Source: Actinomadura rubteroloni
Lineage (GTDB): Bacteria; Actinomycetota; Actinomycetes; Streptosporangiales; Streptosporangiaceae
Length of the DNA stretch: 64,000 nt
Reading direction: 5' to 3'
NCBI RefSeq assembly: GCF_002911665.1
Contig: NZ_MTBP01000001.1
Location: 1,674,001 to 1,738,000, forward strand
Below are positions 25,794 to 34,211 of the stretch, one piece after another. The notes below the pieces were generated by a model. That model saw only the letters and a program-made list of their open reading frames with translations. It did not search any database and was not told the DNA's origin. The translations under genes were made by a program, and so were the position numbers. Numbering within the stretch: the stretch's first letter is position 1; each line of letters begins with the position of its first letter.

Positions 25794-25827
25794 ACCTACG
25801 CCACCGTAACCTACGCGACCGTAGGTT
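25794..25827. promoter_or_regulatory. Tandem TetR-type operator upstream of the desaturase
   Basis: A 15-bp unit of the form ACCTACGC(C/G)ACCGTA is repeated exactly head to tail at 25794-25808 and 25809-25823. Each unit has the core TACG-N4-CGTA. The second extends to a perfect 20-bp inverted repeat at 25808-25827 with 8-bp arms (AACCTACG). It lies 36-69 nt upstream of the desaturase start. Confidence 0.7.
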
Positions 25828-25932
25828 GGGCAGGGTCCGGTCGATTAAAAGGTCGCGTACCCGGATTTGCGGGGACGAGACTCCCTCTTAACGAACGACG
25901 ACGTCACGACGACTCTCTCCGGACGGACTCCC

Positions 25933-26826
25933 ATGCCCCTCACCCCGGCCGCCCGCTCCGCCCTCGCCCGCGACGCGCTCGCCGGGCTCGCCGCCGGGGA
26001 CGCCTTCGGCGACCAGTTCTTCGCCCGCGCCAACCGGGGGCTGTCCGCACTGCGCGACCTGCCGCCCGAGCCGTGGGAGTGGTCGGACGACACCGAGATG
26101 GCGTGTTCGGTCGTGGCCGTCCTGGAACGGCACGGCGGCGTGGACCAGGACGCGCTGGCCGCGTCGTTCGTCCGGCACCGAGACGTCGGCCGCCGCTACG
26201 GCATGGGCGCGCTCGAACTCCTCGACCGGCTGGAGCGCGGCGCGCACTGGGCGACCGCCGCGCGCGAACTGTTCGACGGCGGCTCGTACGGCAACGGCGC
26301 GGCGATGCGCGTCGCGCCGCTCGGCGCCTACTTCGCGGACGACCCGGAGCGCGCCGCCGAGCAGGCCGCCCGTTCCGCCGAGGTCACGCACGCGCATCCG
26401 GAGGGGATCGCCGGGGCCGTCGCGACGGCCGTCGCCGCGTCCTTCGCCGCGTCCCGGCGGGGCGCGCGGGTCGCGGCGGGGGACGTCCTCGCCGCCGCGC
26501 GGGACGCCGTCCCGCCGGGCTCCGCCGTGGCGCGCGGGCTGGACCGGGCGCTGGCCCTGCTGCCCGCGCCGGCCGCCGAGGCGGCCCGGGAACTCGGCAA
26601 CGGCGCGCGGATCTCGGCGCAGGACACGGTGCCGTTCGCGTTGTGGGCGGCGGCCGTCCATCTCGCCGACTTCGAGGCGGCCGTCCGCGCGTGCGCCGCC
26701 GCCGGGGGAGACATGGACACGACGGCGGCGATCGCGGGCGGGGTGATCGCCGCCCACGGCGGCGCGGACGCCGTCCCGGCCGGGTGGCGCGCCGCGCACG
26801 AGCCGCTGCCCGCGTGGCTCGGCTGA
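25933..26826 (+). CDS. ADP-ribosylglycohydrolase family protein
   Basis: A 297-residue all-helical hydrolase of the DraG/ARH family, which removes ADP-ribose from proteins or cleaves O-acetyl-ADP-ribose. Metal/ligand motifs are AGLAAGDAFGDQF at the N-terminus, WSDDTEMA (the binuclear metal Asp-Asp-Thr), GSYGNGAAMRVAPLG, and C-terminal GGDMDTTAAIAGGVIAA, in which the usual D-x-D-T is D-M-D-T-T. ATG 25933 is the first start giving the conserved N-terminus; no strong Shine-Dalgarno is seen. It is divergent from the desaturase and the operator region is shared. The target is unknown. Confidence 0.9.
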   Translation: MPLTPAARSALARDALAGLAAGDAFGDQFFARANRGLSALRDLPPEPWEWSDDTEMACSVVAVLERHGGVDQDALAASFVRHRDVGRRYGMGALELLDRLERGAHWATAARELFDGGSYGNGAAMRVAPLGAYFADDPERAAEQAARSAEVTHAHPEGIAGAVATAVAASFAASRRGARVAAGDVLAAARDAVPPGSAVARGLDRALALLPAPAAEAARELGNGARISAQDTVPFALWAAAVHLADFEAAVRACAAAGGDMDTTAAIAGGVIAAHGGADAVPAGWRAAHEPLPAWLG

Positions 26827-26857
26827 TTCCGGGAGGCGGGCGGCGGGGGAGTGCGGG

Positions 26858-26863
26858 TAAAGT
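26858..26863 (+). promoter_or_regulatory. Candidate -10 element (TAAAGT) for tRNA-Gln
   Basis: TAAAGT lies 48 nt upstream of the tRNA 5' end and would give a short 5' leader. The -35 is poor. Confidence 0.35.
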
Positions 26864-26910
26864 TGGCGCCGCAGGACCGGCTCCGGTAGCGCGAGATGTC
26901 CGGTTTGCGG

Positions 26911-26983
26911 TCCGGCGTGGTGAAATTGGCATTCACGGCGGGTTTTGGTCCCGCTATTCCTGGTTCGAGTCCAGGCGCCGGAG
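26911..26983 (+). tRNA. tRNA-Gln (anticodon UUG)
   Basis: This 73-nt stretch folds as a full cloverleaf. The acceptor arms TCCGGCG/CGCCGGA pair in 7 bp, the D stem is GTGA/TCAC, the anticodon stem GCGGG/CCCGC encloses TTTTGGT with anticodon TTG, and the T arm is CCTGG-TTCGAGT-CCAGG. G is the discriminator and CCA is not encoded. It reads CAA, and by wobble CAG. It lies upstream of glmU, a placement also known in Streptomyces. Confidence 0.93.
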
Positions 26984-27182
26984 CTGTCGGTTTCGTCCCG
27001 TCCCGGCCCCCGCCGTACGGCGCGCGCCCGGCCGGGGCGATGCCGCCGGGTTCGGCGCCACCGGCGGGCGGTATCCTTCGGTTGTCGGGTGAGCGTGGCT
27101 TCGGCCTGCCCTGTTCTCGCAGGTGAACACCGCTGTTCGTCCCCGAACTCCAATTCAGTCCGCGATGCCGAGGAGCCTCTTC

Positions 27183-28628
27183 GTGAGCGCGAGCCGCCCG
27201 GCCGCCGTCATCGTCCTCGCCGCAGGTGAGGGCACCCGGATGAAGTCCCGTACCTCCAAGGTGCTCCACGAGCTGGGGGGACGCAGCATGGTCGGCCATG
27301 TGCTGGCCGCCGCCGGCGAACTGGAGCCCGCCCGGCTCGTCGTCGTCGTCGGGCACCGCCGCGAGCAGGTCGTCGCGCATCTGGCCGCGCACGCGCCGGC
27401 CGCCGAGCCCGTCGTGCAGGAGCGGCGCGGCGGCACCGGCCACGCCGTCCGCGTCGCGCTGGAGCAGACCGGCGCGCTGCCCGGGACGGTGATCGTCACC
27501 AACGGCGACCACCCGCTGCTGACCGGCGCGGTGCTCGCCGACCTCGTCCGGACGCACGAGACCGAGGGCAACGCCGCGACCGTCCTCACCACGCCCATGC
27601 CCGACCCCACCGGCTACGGCCGGGTGCTGCGGGACGCCGACGGCGCCGTCACCGCGATCGTCGAGCAGAAGGACGCCACGGACGAGCAGCGCGCCGTCCG
27701 CGAGATCAACGTCGGCATGTACGCGTTCGACGGCGCCCTGCTGGACGGCGCGCTCAAGCGCCTCACCACCGACAACGCGGGCGGCGAGGAGTACCTGACC
27801 GACGTCGTCGGCATCCTGCGCGGCGACGGCCACCGCGTGGGAGCGTTCCGCACCGACGACTGGATCGGGACGCAGGGTGTCAACGACCGCGTCCAGCTCG
27901 CGCAGGCGCGCCGCCAGCTCAACGACCGGATCCTGGAGCACCTGATGCGCGCCGGGGTCACGATCGTGGACCCCGCGTCCACCTGGGTCGACGTCGGCGT
28001 CACCGCCGAGCCGGACGCGACCGTCCTGCCGAACACGCAACTGCACGGCGCGACCCACCTCGGCGAGGGCGCGACCGTCGGCCCGAACTGCACGCTGACC
28101 GACACCCGCGTCGGCGCGGACGCGACCGTCGTCAACGCGGTCTGCGTCGGGGCCGAGATCGGGGACGAGGTCTCGGTCGGCCCGTTCGCCTACCTGCGGC
28201 CGGGCGCGCGGCTCGCGCGCGGCGCCAAGGCCGGGACGTACGTGGAGCTGAAGAACGCCGAGGTCGGCGAGAAGGCCAAGGTCCCGCACCTCTCCTATGT
28301 GGGCGACGCGCAGATCGGGCCGGGCGCGAACATCGGCGCCGGGACGATCTTCGCCAACTACGACGGCGTGAACAAGCACCGGACCGAGGTGGGCCCGGCG
28401 GCGTTCGTCGGCAGCAACTCGGTCCTGGTCGCGCCGGTCCGCGTCGGGGACGGCGCGTACACGGCGGCGGGCTCGACCGTCACCCAGGACGTTCCGCCGG
28501 GGGCGATCGGTGTCGCCCGCGGCCGGCAGCGAAATATCGAGGGGTGGGTCGGCCGCAAGCGTGCCGGCACGCCGTCCGCCACGGCGGCCGGCGACGCCCG
28601 CGCCGAGCGGGACGGGGACGGCACGTGA
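27183..28628 (+). CDS. glmU: Bifunctional N-acetylglucosamine-1-phosphate uridyltransferase / glucosamine-1-phosphate acetyltransferase
   Basis: A 481-residue cytosolic enzyme making UDP-GlcNAc for peptidoglycan and other glycans. The N-terminal pyrophosphorylase has LAAGEGTRMKS, then QERRGGTGHAVR and TNGDHPLL. The C-terminal left-handed beta-helix acetyltransferase has hexapeptide repeats and the LKNAEVGEKAKVPHLSYVGDA active-site stretch. A polar tail of 30 residues follows GRKRAG. GTG 27183 is chosen because GAGGAG lies 9 nt upstream; an ATG at 27165 sits on that Shine-Dalgarno. It starts the glmU-prs-rplY-pth run. Confidence 0.96.
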   Translation: MSASRPAAVIVLAAGEGTRMKSRTSKVLHELGGRSMVGHVLAAAGELEPARLVVVVGHRREQVVAHLAAHAPAAEPVVQERRGGTGHAVRVALEQTGALPGTVIVTNGDHPLLTGAVLADLVRTHETEGNAATVLTTPMPDPTGYGRVLRDADGAVTAIVEQKDATDEQRAVREINVGMYAFDGALLDGALKRLTTDNAGGEEYLTDVVGILRGDGHRVGAFRTDDWIGTQGVNDRVQLAQARRQLNDRILEHLMRAGVTIVDPASTWVDVGVTAEPDATVLPNTQLHGATHLGEGATVGPNCTLTDTRVGADATVVNAVCVGAEIGDEVSVGPFAYLRPGARLARGAKAGTYVELKNAEVGEKAKVPHLSYVGDAQIGPGANIGAGTIFANYDGVNKHRTEVGPAAFVGSNSVLVAPVRVGDGAYTAAGSTVTQDVPPGAIGVARGRQRNIEGWVGRKRAGTPSATAAGDARAERDGDGT

Positions 28629-28704
28629 CCGCCGTCGCCCGCCCCCGGCGGCGCCCGTTCCCCGGGACGGGCGCACAGAGTCCTATGAGGGGGAGTTGTC
28701 GCAG

Positions 28705-29685
28705 GTGAGTGGGATCAAGGCGAGCGGCCAGAAGCAGATGATGCTGTTCTCCGGCCGCGCCCACCCGGAGCTGGCGAAGGAGGTGGCCGCTCACCTCGAC
28801 ATGGAGCTGACGCCGACCTCGGCGTATGACTTCGCCAACGGTGAGACGTTCGTCCGGTTCCTGGAGTCGGTGCGCGGTTCGGACGCGTTCGTCATCCAGA
28901 GCCACACGGCTCCGATCAACCAATGGATCATGGAGCAGCTCATCATGGTGGACGCGCTGAAGCGCGCCTCCGCCAAGCGGATCACCGTGGTGGCGCCGTT
29001 CTTCGGCTACGCCCGGCAGGACAAGAAGCACCGCGGGCGCGAACCGATCTCGGCCCGTCTCATGGCGGACCTGTTCAAGACGGCGGGCGCGCACCGGCTC
29101 ATCACGGTCGACCTGCACACCGCGCAGATCCAGGGCTTCTTCGACGGCCCGGTGGACCACCTGTTCGCGCTGGACCTGCTCGCCGACCACTTCGAGTCGC
29201 GGCTCGACCTGACGCGGGTCACGGTCGTCGCGCCGGACGCGGGCCGGGTGCGCGTGACCGAGCGGTGGAGCGACCGGCTGGGCGGCGTCCCGATGGCGAT
29301 CATCCACAAGAAGCGCGACCCCGACGTCGCCAACGAGGTGAAGGTCTTCGACGTCGTCGGCGAGGTCGCGGGCCGCACCTGCGTCATCGTGGACGACATG
29401 ATCGACACCGGCGGCACGATCGTGAAGGCCGCGGACGCGCTGTTCGAGAACGGCGCGGCGAAGGTCGTCGTCGCGGCCACCCACGGCGTCCTGTCCGGGC
29501 CCGCGGTGGACCGCCTGAAGAACTCGCGGATCTCCGAGGTCGTGCTGACCAACACGCTCCCGATCCCCGAGGACAAGCAGTTCGACAAGCTGACCATCCT
29601 GTCGATCGCGCCGCTCGTCGCCCGCGCGATCAACGAGGTCTTCAGCGACGGCTCGGTGACCAGCCTCTTCGGCGGCCACAGCTAA
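28705..29685 (+). CDS. prs: Ribose-phosphate pyrophosphokinase
   Basis: A 326-residue PRPP synthetase that transfers pyrophosphate from ATP to ribose-5-phosphate for nucleotide, His, Trp and polyprenyl-phosphate-arabinose synthesis. Motifs are LFSGRAHPELA, the ATP-binding PFFGYARQDKKHRGREPIS, DLHTAQIQGFF, and the PRPP loop VIVDDMIDTGGTI. GTG 28705 has GGGGGAG 9 nt upstream and gives the standard N-terminus (SGIKASGQ); a TTG at 28696 abuts the Shine-Dalgarno. Confidence 0.96.
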   Translation: MSGIKASGQKQMMLFSGRAHPELAKEVAAHLDMELTPTSAYDFANGETFVRFLESVRGSDAFVIQSHTAPINQWIMEQLIMVDALKRASAKRITVVAPFFGYARQDKKHRGREPISARLMADLFKTAGAHRLITVDLHTAQIQGFFDGPVDHLFALDLLADHFESRLDLTRVTVVAPDAGRVRVTERWSDRLGGVPMAIIHKKRDPDVANEVKVFDVVGEVAGRTCVIVDDMIDTGGTIVKAADALFENGAAKVVVAATHGVLSGPAVDRLKNSRISEVVLTNTLPIPEDKQFDKLTILSIAPLVARAINEVFSDGSVTSLFGGHS

Positions 29686-30017
29686 ACCCCTCCGCTCCCC
29701 GCCCCGCTGCGCGCCCGACGTCGCGCGCGCAGCACCCCCCTACGTCCCACCAGCGCCCGCGCGGGCGCCGTTCGCGCGCGCCCGTGAGTCCGCACGGCCG
29801 GGGTGGCGTGGGGCGGGGCGGGGATCGGTTAGACTTGTCGAATCCGCGTAGGCCCCGGGTCGCTCAGTTCGGTCCCGTGAGACGGGACGCGCACTCCCCG
29901 GGGAACGTGAGCACTCTTCGAGGCGCCTGACGCGTCGAGCATGCCTGATTGAGCTCTGTCCGCAGCGGACGTCCATGCCGGACGGCCGTGGATCGCAAAA
30001 AGCAAGGAGCTTCCGCC
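29686..30017 (+). other. prs-rplY intergenic region: promoter and structured leader
   Basis: A -10-like TAGACT at 29830-29835 would give a leader of about 175 nt before rplY. The leader contains a perfect hairpin at 29872-29888 (GTCCCG, TGAGA loop, CGGGAC) and two short stems at 29958-29970 and 29971-29983 whose shared GGAC/GTCC segments could pair in alternative ways. The first 140 nt hold only GC-rich sequence with no gene that I can see. Confidence 0.4.
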
Positions 30018-30677
30018 GTGTCCGAGGTACGCATCGCCGCCGAGCCGCGCACCGAGTTCGGTAAGGGTGCCGCGCGGCGCACCCGCCGGGCCGGCAAGGT
30101 TCCCGCAGTCCTCTACGGTCATGGCACCGAGCCGCAGCACATCACGCTGCCGGGCCACGACCTGATGCTGGCGCTCAAGACGCCGAACGTGCTCCTCACC
30201 ATCGAGGGCCTCGCGTCGGGCGCCGAGCTGGCCCTGCCGAAGGACGTCCAGCGCGACCCGATCAAGGGCTTCCTGGAGCACGTCGACCTGCTGCTGGTGA
30301 AGCGCGGCGAGAAGGTCGCCGTGGACATCGCGGTGAACGTCGTCGGCGAGCCGGTGCCGGGCGCCCGCATCGAGCAGCCGGTCGTGCAGATCGCCGTCGA
30401 GGCCGAGGCGACGCACATCCCCGAGTCCGTCGAGGTGTCGGCCGACGGCCTGGAGATCGGCACGCAGATCCTCGCCAAGGACGTGAAGCTTCCGTCCGGC
30501 GTCCAGCTCACCGTGGACGACGACACGCTCATCGCCCAGATCGTGGACGCGACGCTGGAGGCCGGCCCGGCCGCCGAGCCGACCGAGGCCGAGGTCGCCG
30601 CCGCCGAGGAGGCGGAGGCCGCCGAGACCGCGGCCGAGGAGCAGCCCGCCGAGGAGACCGAGTCCGCCGGAGAGTGA
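30018..30677 (+). CDS. rplY: 50S ribosomal protein L25, CTC/TL5 type
   Basis: A 219-residue long-form L25. The N-terminal 5S-rRNA-binding domain (about 1-95) has AEPRTEFGKGAARRTRRAGKVPAVLYG. The C-terminal TL5 domain (about 96-185) has EVSADGLEIGTQILAKDVKLP. An acidic Ala/Glu tail of some 35 residues closes it. CTC-type L25 is often a general-stress protein. GTG 30018 has AAGGAG 8 nt upstream. A long structured leader precedes it and a strong terminator follows. Confidence 0.96.
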   Translation: MSEVRIAAEPRTEFGKGAARRTRRAGKVPAVLYGHGTEPQHITLPGHDLMLALKTPNVLLTIEGLASGAELALPKDVQRDPIKGFLEHVDLLLVKRGEKVAVDIAVNVVGEPVPGARIEQPVVQIAVEAEATHIPESVEVSADGLEIGTQILAKDVKLPSGVQLTVDDDTLIAQIVDATLEAGPAAEPTEAEVAAAEEAEAAETAAEEQPAEETESAGE

Positions 30678-30718
30678 TCCGGTCGCGCCGCCCCCGCCGG
30701 GCGGCGGCAGACGCGCGC

Positions 30719-30753
30719 ACGGCCCCCGCGGGCGGTACTTCCGCGGGGGCCGT
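30719..30753 (+). terminator. Terminator after rplY
   Basis: The arms ACGGCCCCCGCGG and CCGCGGGGGCCGT form a perfect 13-bp stem around a 9-nt loop. There is no T-tract. It ends 29 nt before pth, so pth may rely on read-through. Confidence 0.8.
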
Positions 30754-30782
30754 CCGCTGTTCGGTCCGGGGACGGAGGAATG

Positions 30783-31358
30783 ATGGCGGCTGAGCCGTGG
30801 CTGGTGGTGGGGCTCGGGAACCCGGGGCCGTCGTACGCGGGCAACCGGCACAACGCCGGGTTCCTCGTGCTGGACGTCCTGGCCGGACGGACGGGCGGCC
30901 GGTTCAAGGCGCACAAGGCCCGCGCCGACGTCGTCGAGGGACGGCTCGGCGCCGAGCGCGTCGTCCTCGCCAAGCCGCGCTCGTGGATGAACGAGTCCGG
31001 CGGCCCGGTGAAGGCGCTGCGCGACTTCTACAAGGTCCCGGTGGGGCGGCTCATCGTCGTCCACGACGAGCTGGACATCCCCTACGGCGCGATCCGGCTG
31101 AAGCGCGGCGGCGGTGACAACGGCCACAACGGGCTGCGGTCGATCACCAGGTCGCTGGGCGACCGCGAGTACCTGCGGGTGCGGTTCGGCGTGGGACGTC
31201 CGCCGGGCCGGATGGACGCGGCGACGTTCGTCCTGCGCGACTTCTCGGCCACCGAGCGCCGGGAGCTGGACCTGAACGCCGAGCAGGCCGCCGACGCCGT
31301 GGAGGCGCTGACGGCCGGCTCCCTGGAAGCCGCCCAGAACGCCTTCCACACCCCCTGA
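30783..31358 (+). CDS. pth: Peptidyl-tRNA hydrolase
   Basis: A 191-residue hydrolase that recycles tRNA from prematurely released peptidyl-tRNA. Conserved features are [21 protein letters not shown] with the catalytic His in [46 protein letters not shown] and [13 protein letters not shown] 30783 or ATG 30780 may be used; GGAGG is very close to both. In relatives pth is followed within a few genes by mfd; here about 30 kb of glycan and sulfation genes intervene. Confidence 0.96.
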   Translation: MAAEPWLVVGLGNPGPSYAGNRHNAGFLVLDVLAGRTGGRFKAHKARADVVEGRLGAERVVLAKPRSWMNESGGPVKALRDFYKVPVGRLIVVHDELDIPYGAIRLKRGGGDNGHNGLRSITRSLGDREYLRVRFGVGRPPGRMDAATFVLRDFSATERRELDLNAEQAADAVEALTAGSLEAAQNAFHTP

Positions 31359-31778
31359 CCCCGCAACATCGCAGCCATTCTTGACTTGTTTAGTGGACAT
31401 ACTGCGGCGTCGGACCGGACCTGGCCACCGGGGCGCACGCCGTCCGTCCGCGGCGCGGCGGGGCGCATCACCGCAGCGTGCGCCCGCCGTCCGCCGCCGG
31501 GCCGGACGTTTCCGCAGCTCAGAGCCGCATGATGCCGCCCGTCCCGGGGTGCGAACATCAGGCGAATGATGTGCGAATGACGGCTATATGGGACATAAAT
31601 TCCGGTTAGGTAACTCTGTCCTACCTGGTCGAACTTCGACTTTCCCGGCCAATGGGACATCCGTAGGATCCAGAGCAACCGGCGGATAAGCCTTCGCCTG
31701 TGAACCTGGGACCGCCTTCGGGCGTCTTCGAGGTGGATCGTGGGGCATGGGCGCGGTAAAGGGGCTGGTGAGGCGTAC
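31359..31778 (+). other. Regulatory region upstream of the glycan locus
   Basis: No gene is seen. The second half (about 31560-31670) is clearly less GC-rich than its surroundings. It contains a perfect palindrome GTCGAA-C-TTCGAC at 31628-31640, a short inverted repeat AGGTA-N9-TACCT at 31608-31626, and a direct repeat ATGGGACAT at 31588-31596 and 31652-31660. TAGGAT at 31664 could be a -10. This looks like the control region for the phosphoglycosyltransferase-cysQDN operon. Confidence 0.45.
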
Positions 31779-33239
31779 ATGGCTGTCGTCGACAGAGTCG
31801 AGCCGGAGACGCTTCCGCCCATGGCCGGGCCGGCCCCCCGGCCCCGGGACTGGCCGGCCCGCTACCGTCGGCTCGCGGTCCTGCTGGACTTCCTGTCCAT
31901 GCTCGCCGCGGGCATGGCGGCGCTCGTCATCCGCTTCCCGGGCGCGTCCACCGGACGCAACCTCCCGTACGTGGTCTTCGGCGCGCTGCTGCCGTTCGCG
32001 TGGGTGCTGACGCACGTCCTGTCGCGCGCCTACCAGCCGCGGTTCGTCGGCGTCGGGTACGAGGAGTTCCACCGCGTCCTGCGCAGCGGGTTCGTCCTGA
32101 CGGCGACCGTCGCGATCGTCGCGTACGCGACCAAGACCGAGGTCGCGCGCGGCTACGTGGTCATGGCGATGCCGCTCGGCACGCTGCTGAACCTGCTCGC
32201 GCGGTACCGGCTGCGCAAGTGGCTGCACCGGCGCCGCTGGCAGGGCGACTACATGCGCCGGGTCGTCGCGGTCGGGCACCGGGACGCGCTGGCCGACCTC
32301 ATCCGGCTGCTGCGCGAGAAGGCCTACCACGGCATGGACATCGTCGCCGTCTGCCTCCCGCCGGGCCACGCCGCCGGGGACGTCGAAGGCGTCCCGGTCC
32401 TCGGCGACTTCGCCGCGTCGGCGTCGGTGGTGGAGCGCGTCGGCGCCGACTCGGTGGCCGTGCTCGCCTGCCCCGAGATGGACGGCGTGGCGCTGCGCCG
32501 CCTGGCCTGGCAGCTCGAACGCGACGACGTCGAGCTGGTCGTGGCGCCCGCGCTGATGGACGTCGCGGGCCCGCGCATCTCGATCCGCCCGATCATGGGC
32601 CTGCCGCTGCTGCACCTGGAGCACCCGGAGCTGGCGGGCGGGCGCAAGGTCCTCAAGGACCTCGTGGACCGGATGTTCGCGCTGGCCGGGCTCGCCGTGC
32701 TCAGCCCGCTGCTGCTGTGCGTCGCCTTCCTCATCAAGGTCACCAGTTCGGGGCCGGTCATGTTTCGGCAGGTCCGGGTGGGACGCGACGGCGAGGAGTT
32801 CACCGTCCTGAAGTTCCGGACGATGGTCGCCGACGCCGAGTCCCGCAAGCACGAGCTGCTGGCGAGCAACGAGTACGACGGCGTCCTGTTCAAGATCAAG
32901 TCCGATCCGCGGATCACGCGCGTCGGCCGGGTGCTGCGCCGCTACTCGCTGGACGAGCTGCCGCAGCTCATCAACGTGGTGCGCGGGGACATGTCGCTCG
33001 TCGGCCCGCGTCCGCCGCTGCCCGACGAGGTCGCCCGGTACGGCGGCGACGTGTACCGGCGGCTGGTCGTGAAGCCGGGCCTGACGGGGTTGTGGCAGGT
33101 CAGCGGCCGGTCCGACCTGAGTTGGGACGAGTCCGTCCGCCTCGACCTGCGCTATGTGGACAACTGGTCGCTCGCCCTGGACCTCCAGATCATGTGGAAG
33201 ACGTGGTCGGCCGTGGTGCGCGGCTCGGGCGCGTACTGA
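31779..33239 (+). CDS. Polyprenyl-phosphate sugar-1-phosphate transferase (WbaP/WcaJ type), initiating glycan enzyme
   Basis: A 486-residue membrane protein that moves a sugar-1-phosphate from a nucleotide sugar onto undecaprenyl phosphate, the first step of repeat-unit assembly. Four N-terminal membrane spans, a CoA-binding/Rossmann-like middle domain (RRVVAVGHRDALADL) and a C-terminal bacterial sugar transferase domain are present: FRQVRVGRDGEEFTVLKFRTM, then DELPQLINVVRGDMSLVGPRPPLP and KPGLTGLWQVSGR. ATG 31779 has GAGG 5 nt upstream; a GTG at 31740 with its own GAGGTG is an alternative. It opens the glycan locus. Confidence 0.93.
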   Translation: MAVVDRVEPETLPPMAGPAPRPRDWPARYRRLAVLLDFLSMLAAGMAALVIRFPGASTGRNLPYVVFGALLPFAWVLTHVLSRAYQPRFVGVGYEEFHRVLRSGFVLTATVAIVAYATKTEVARGYVVMAMPLGTLLNLLARYRLRKWLHRRRWQGDYMRRVVAVGHRDALADLIRLLREKAYHGMDIVAVCLPPGHAAGDVEGVPVLGDFAASASVVERVGADSVAVLACPEMDGVALRRLAWQLERDDVELVVAPALMDVAGPRISIRPIMGLPLLHLEHPELAGGRKVLKDLVDRMFALAGLAVLSPLLLCVAFLIKVTSSGPVMFRQVRVGRDGEEFTVLKFRTMVADAESRKHELLASNEYDGVLFKIKSDPRITRVGRVLRRYSLDELPQLINVVRGDMSLVGPRPPLPDEVARYGGDVYRRLVVKPGLTGLWQVSGRSDLSWDESVRLDLRYVDNWSLALDLQIMWKTWSAVVRGSGAY

Positions 33240-33285
33240 CCTGGTGGACAATGGGGGGAATTCCCGGACGACTGACGGAGCGCGG

Positions 33286-34149
33286 ATGACGGAGCACACG
33301 GCGGCGGACGACCACGCGCTCGCCGCGGAGCTGGCCACCGAGGCCGGACGGCTGCTGCTGGCCGTCCGGGCGGAGGTGGGCCACGGCGACCCGCGCGTCC
33401 TCAAGGACACCGGCGACCTGCGCGCCCACGAGCACCTGATGGCCGCGATCGCCGAGCGCCGTCCGGGCGACGCCGTCCTGTCGGAGGAGGGCCGCTCGTC
33501 GGCGGCGGGCAAGCGCTCGCGCGGCGGCGCGGACCGCGCCCCGACGGGCAACACCCGCGACGCCGACCGCCTCGCCGCCGACCGGGTGTGGATCGTGGAC
33601 CCGCTGGACGGCACCCGCGAGTACTCCGAGGAGGGCCGCGCGGACTGGGCCGTCCACGTGGCGCTCTGGGTGAAGGGCGAACTGGCGGCCGGAGCCGTCG
33701 CGCTGCCCGCGCAGGGTGTGACGTTGCGCACGGTTCCGGGCGGTGCCAGGGCGGGCGAGACGGACCTGCGCGTCCCCGAACCCGAGCCCGGGAAGCTGCG
33801 CATTGCGGTCAGCCGGACCCGTCCGCCGGAGTTCGTCCAGCGGCTCGCGGAGAAGCTCGACCTCGACGTGACGCTCGTGCCCATCGGCTCGGCGGGCGCG
33901 AAGATCTCGGCCGTCCTGCTGGGCGAGGTCGACGCCTACGTCCACGCGGGCGGCCAGTACGAGTGGGACTCGGCCGCCCCGGCGGCGGTGGCGCTGGCCG
34001 CGGGCGCCCACGCGTCCCGGGTGGACGGGTCGCCACTGGCCTATAACCGGCCGGACCCCACATTGCCGGATATCCTGGTGTGCCACCCCGTGTCGGCATC
34101 GACGCTGCTGACCGGCATCCGGGATGTGAGCGACGCCCTGCCGGGTTGA
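33286..34149 (+). CDS. cysQ: 3'(2'),5'-bisphosphate nucleotidase (PAP phosphatase)
   Basis: A 287-residue IMPase-fold, Mg-dependent phosphatase. The motifs are LSEEGRSS, WIVDPLDGTREYSEEGRADWAVHVAL and YEWDSAAPAAV, with the typical CysQ REYSE after DPLDGT. CysQ removes the 3'-phosphate from PAP, the by-product of PAPS-dependent sulfotransferases, and so relieves their inhibition. ATG 33286 has GGAG 5 nt upstream. It leads directly into cysD and cysN, which fits a sulfation rather than an assimilation role. Confidence 0.9.
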   Translation: MTEHTAADDHALAAELATEAGRLLLAVRAEVGHGDPRVLKDTGDLRAHEHLMAAIAERRPGDAVLSEEGRSSAAGKRSRGGADRAPTGNTRDADRLAADRVWIVDPLDGTREYSEEGRADWAVHVALWVKGELAAGAVALPAQGVTLRTVPGGARAGETDLRVPEPEPGKLRIAVSRTRPPEFVQRLAEKLDLDVTLVPIGSAGAKISAVLLGEVDAYVHAGGQYEWDSAAPAAVALAAGAHASRVDGSPLAYNRPDPTLPDILVCHPVSASTLLTGIRDVSDALPG

Positions 34150-34211
34150 CCCAGAGAAGGCCCGGCGCCCCACCGGTGCGACCGCCAGAGAGCGTGGAGA
34201 GACCCGAGACG

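Noticed and set aside
26328..28676. A 782-codon minus-strand frame over the tRNA and glmU
   Set aside because: It would be antisense to tRNA-Gln and glmU, both of which are certain.
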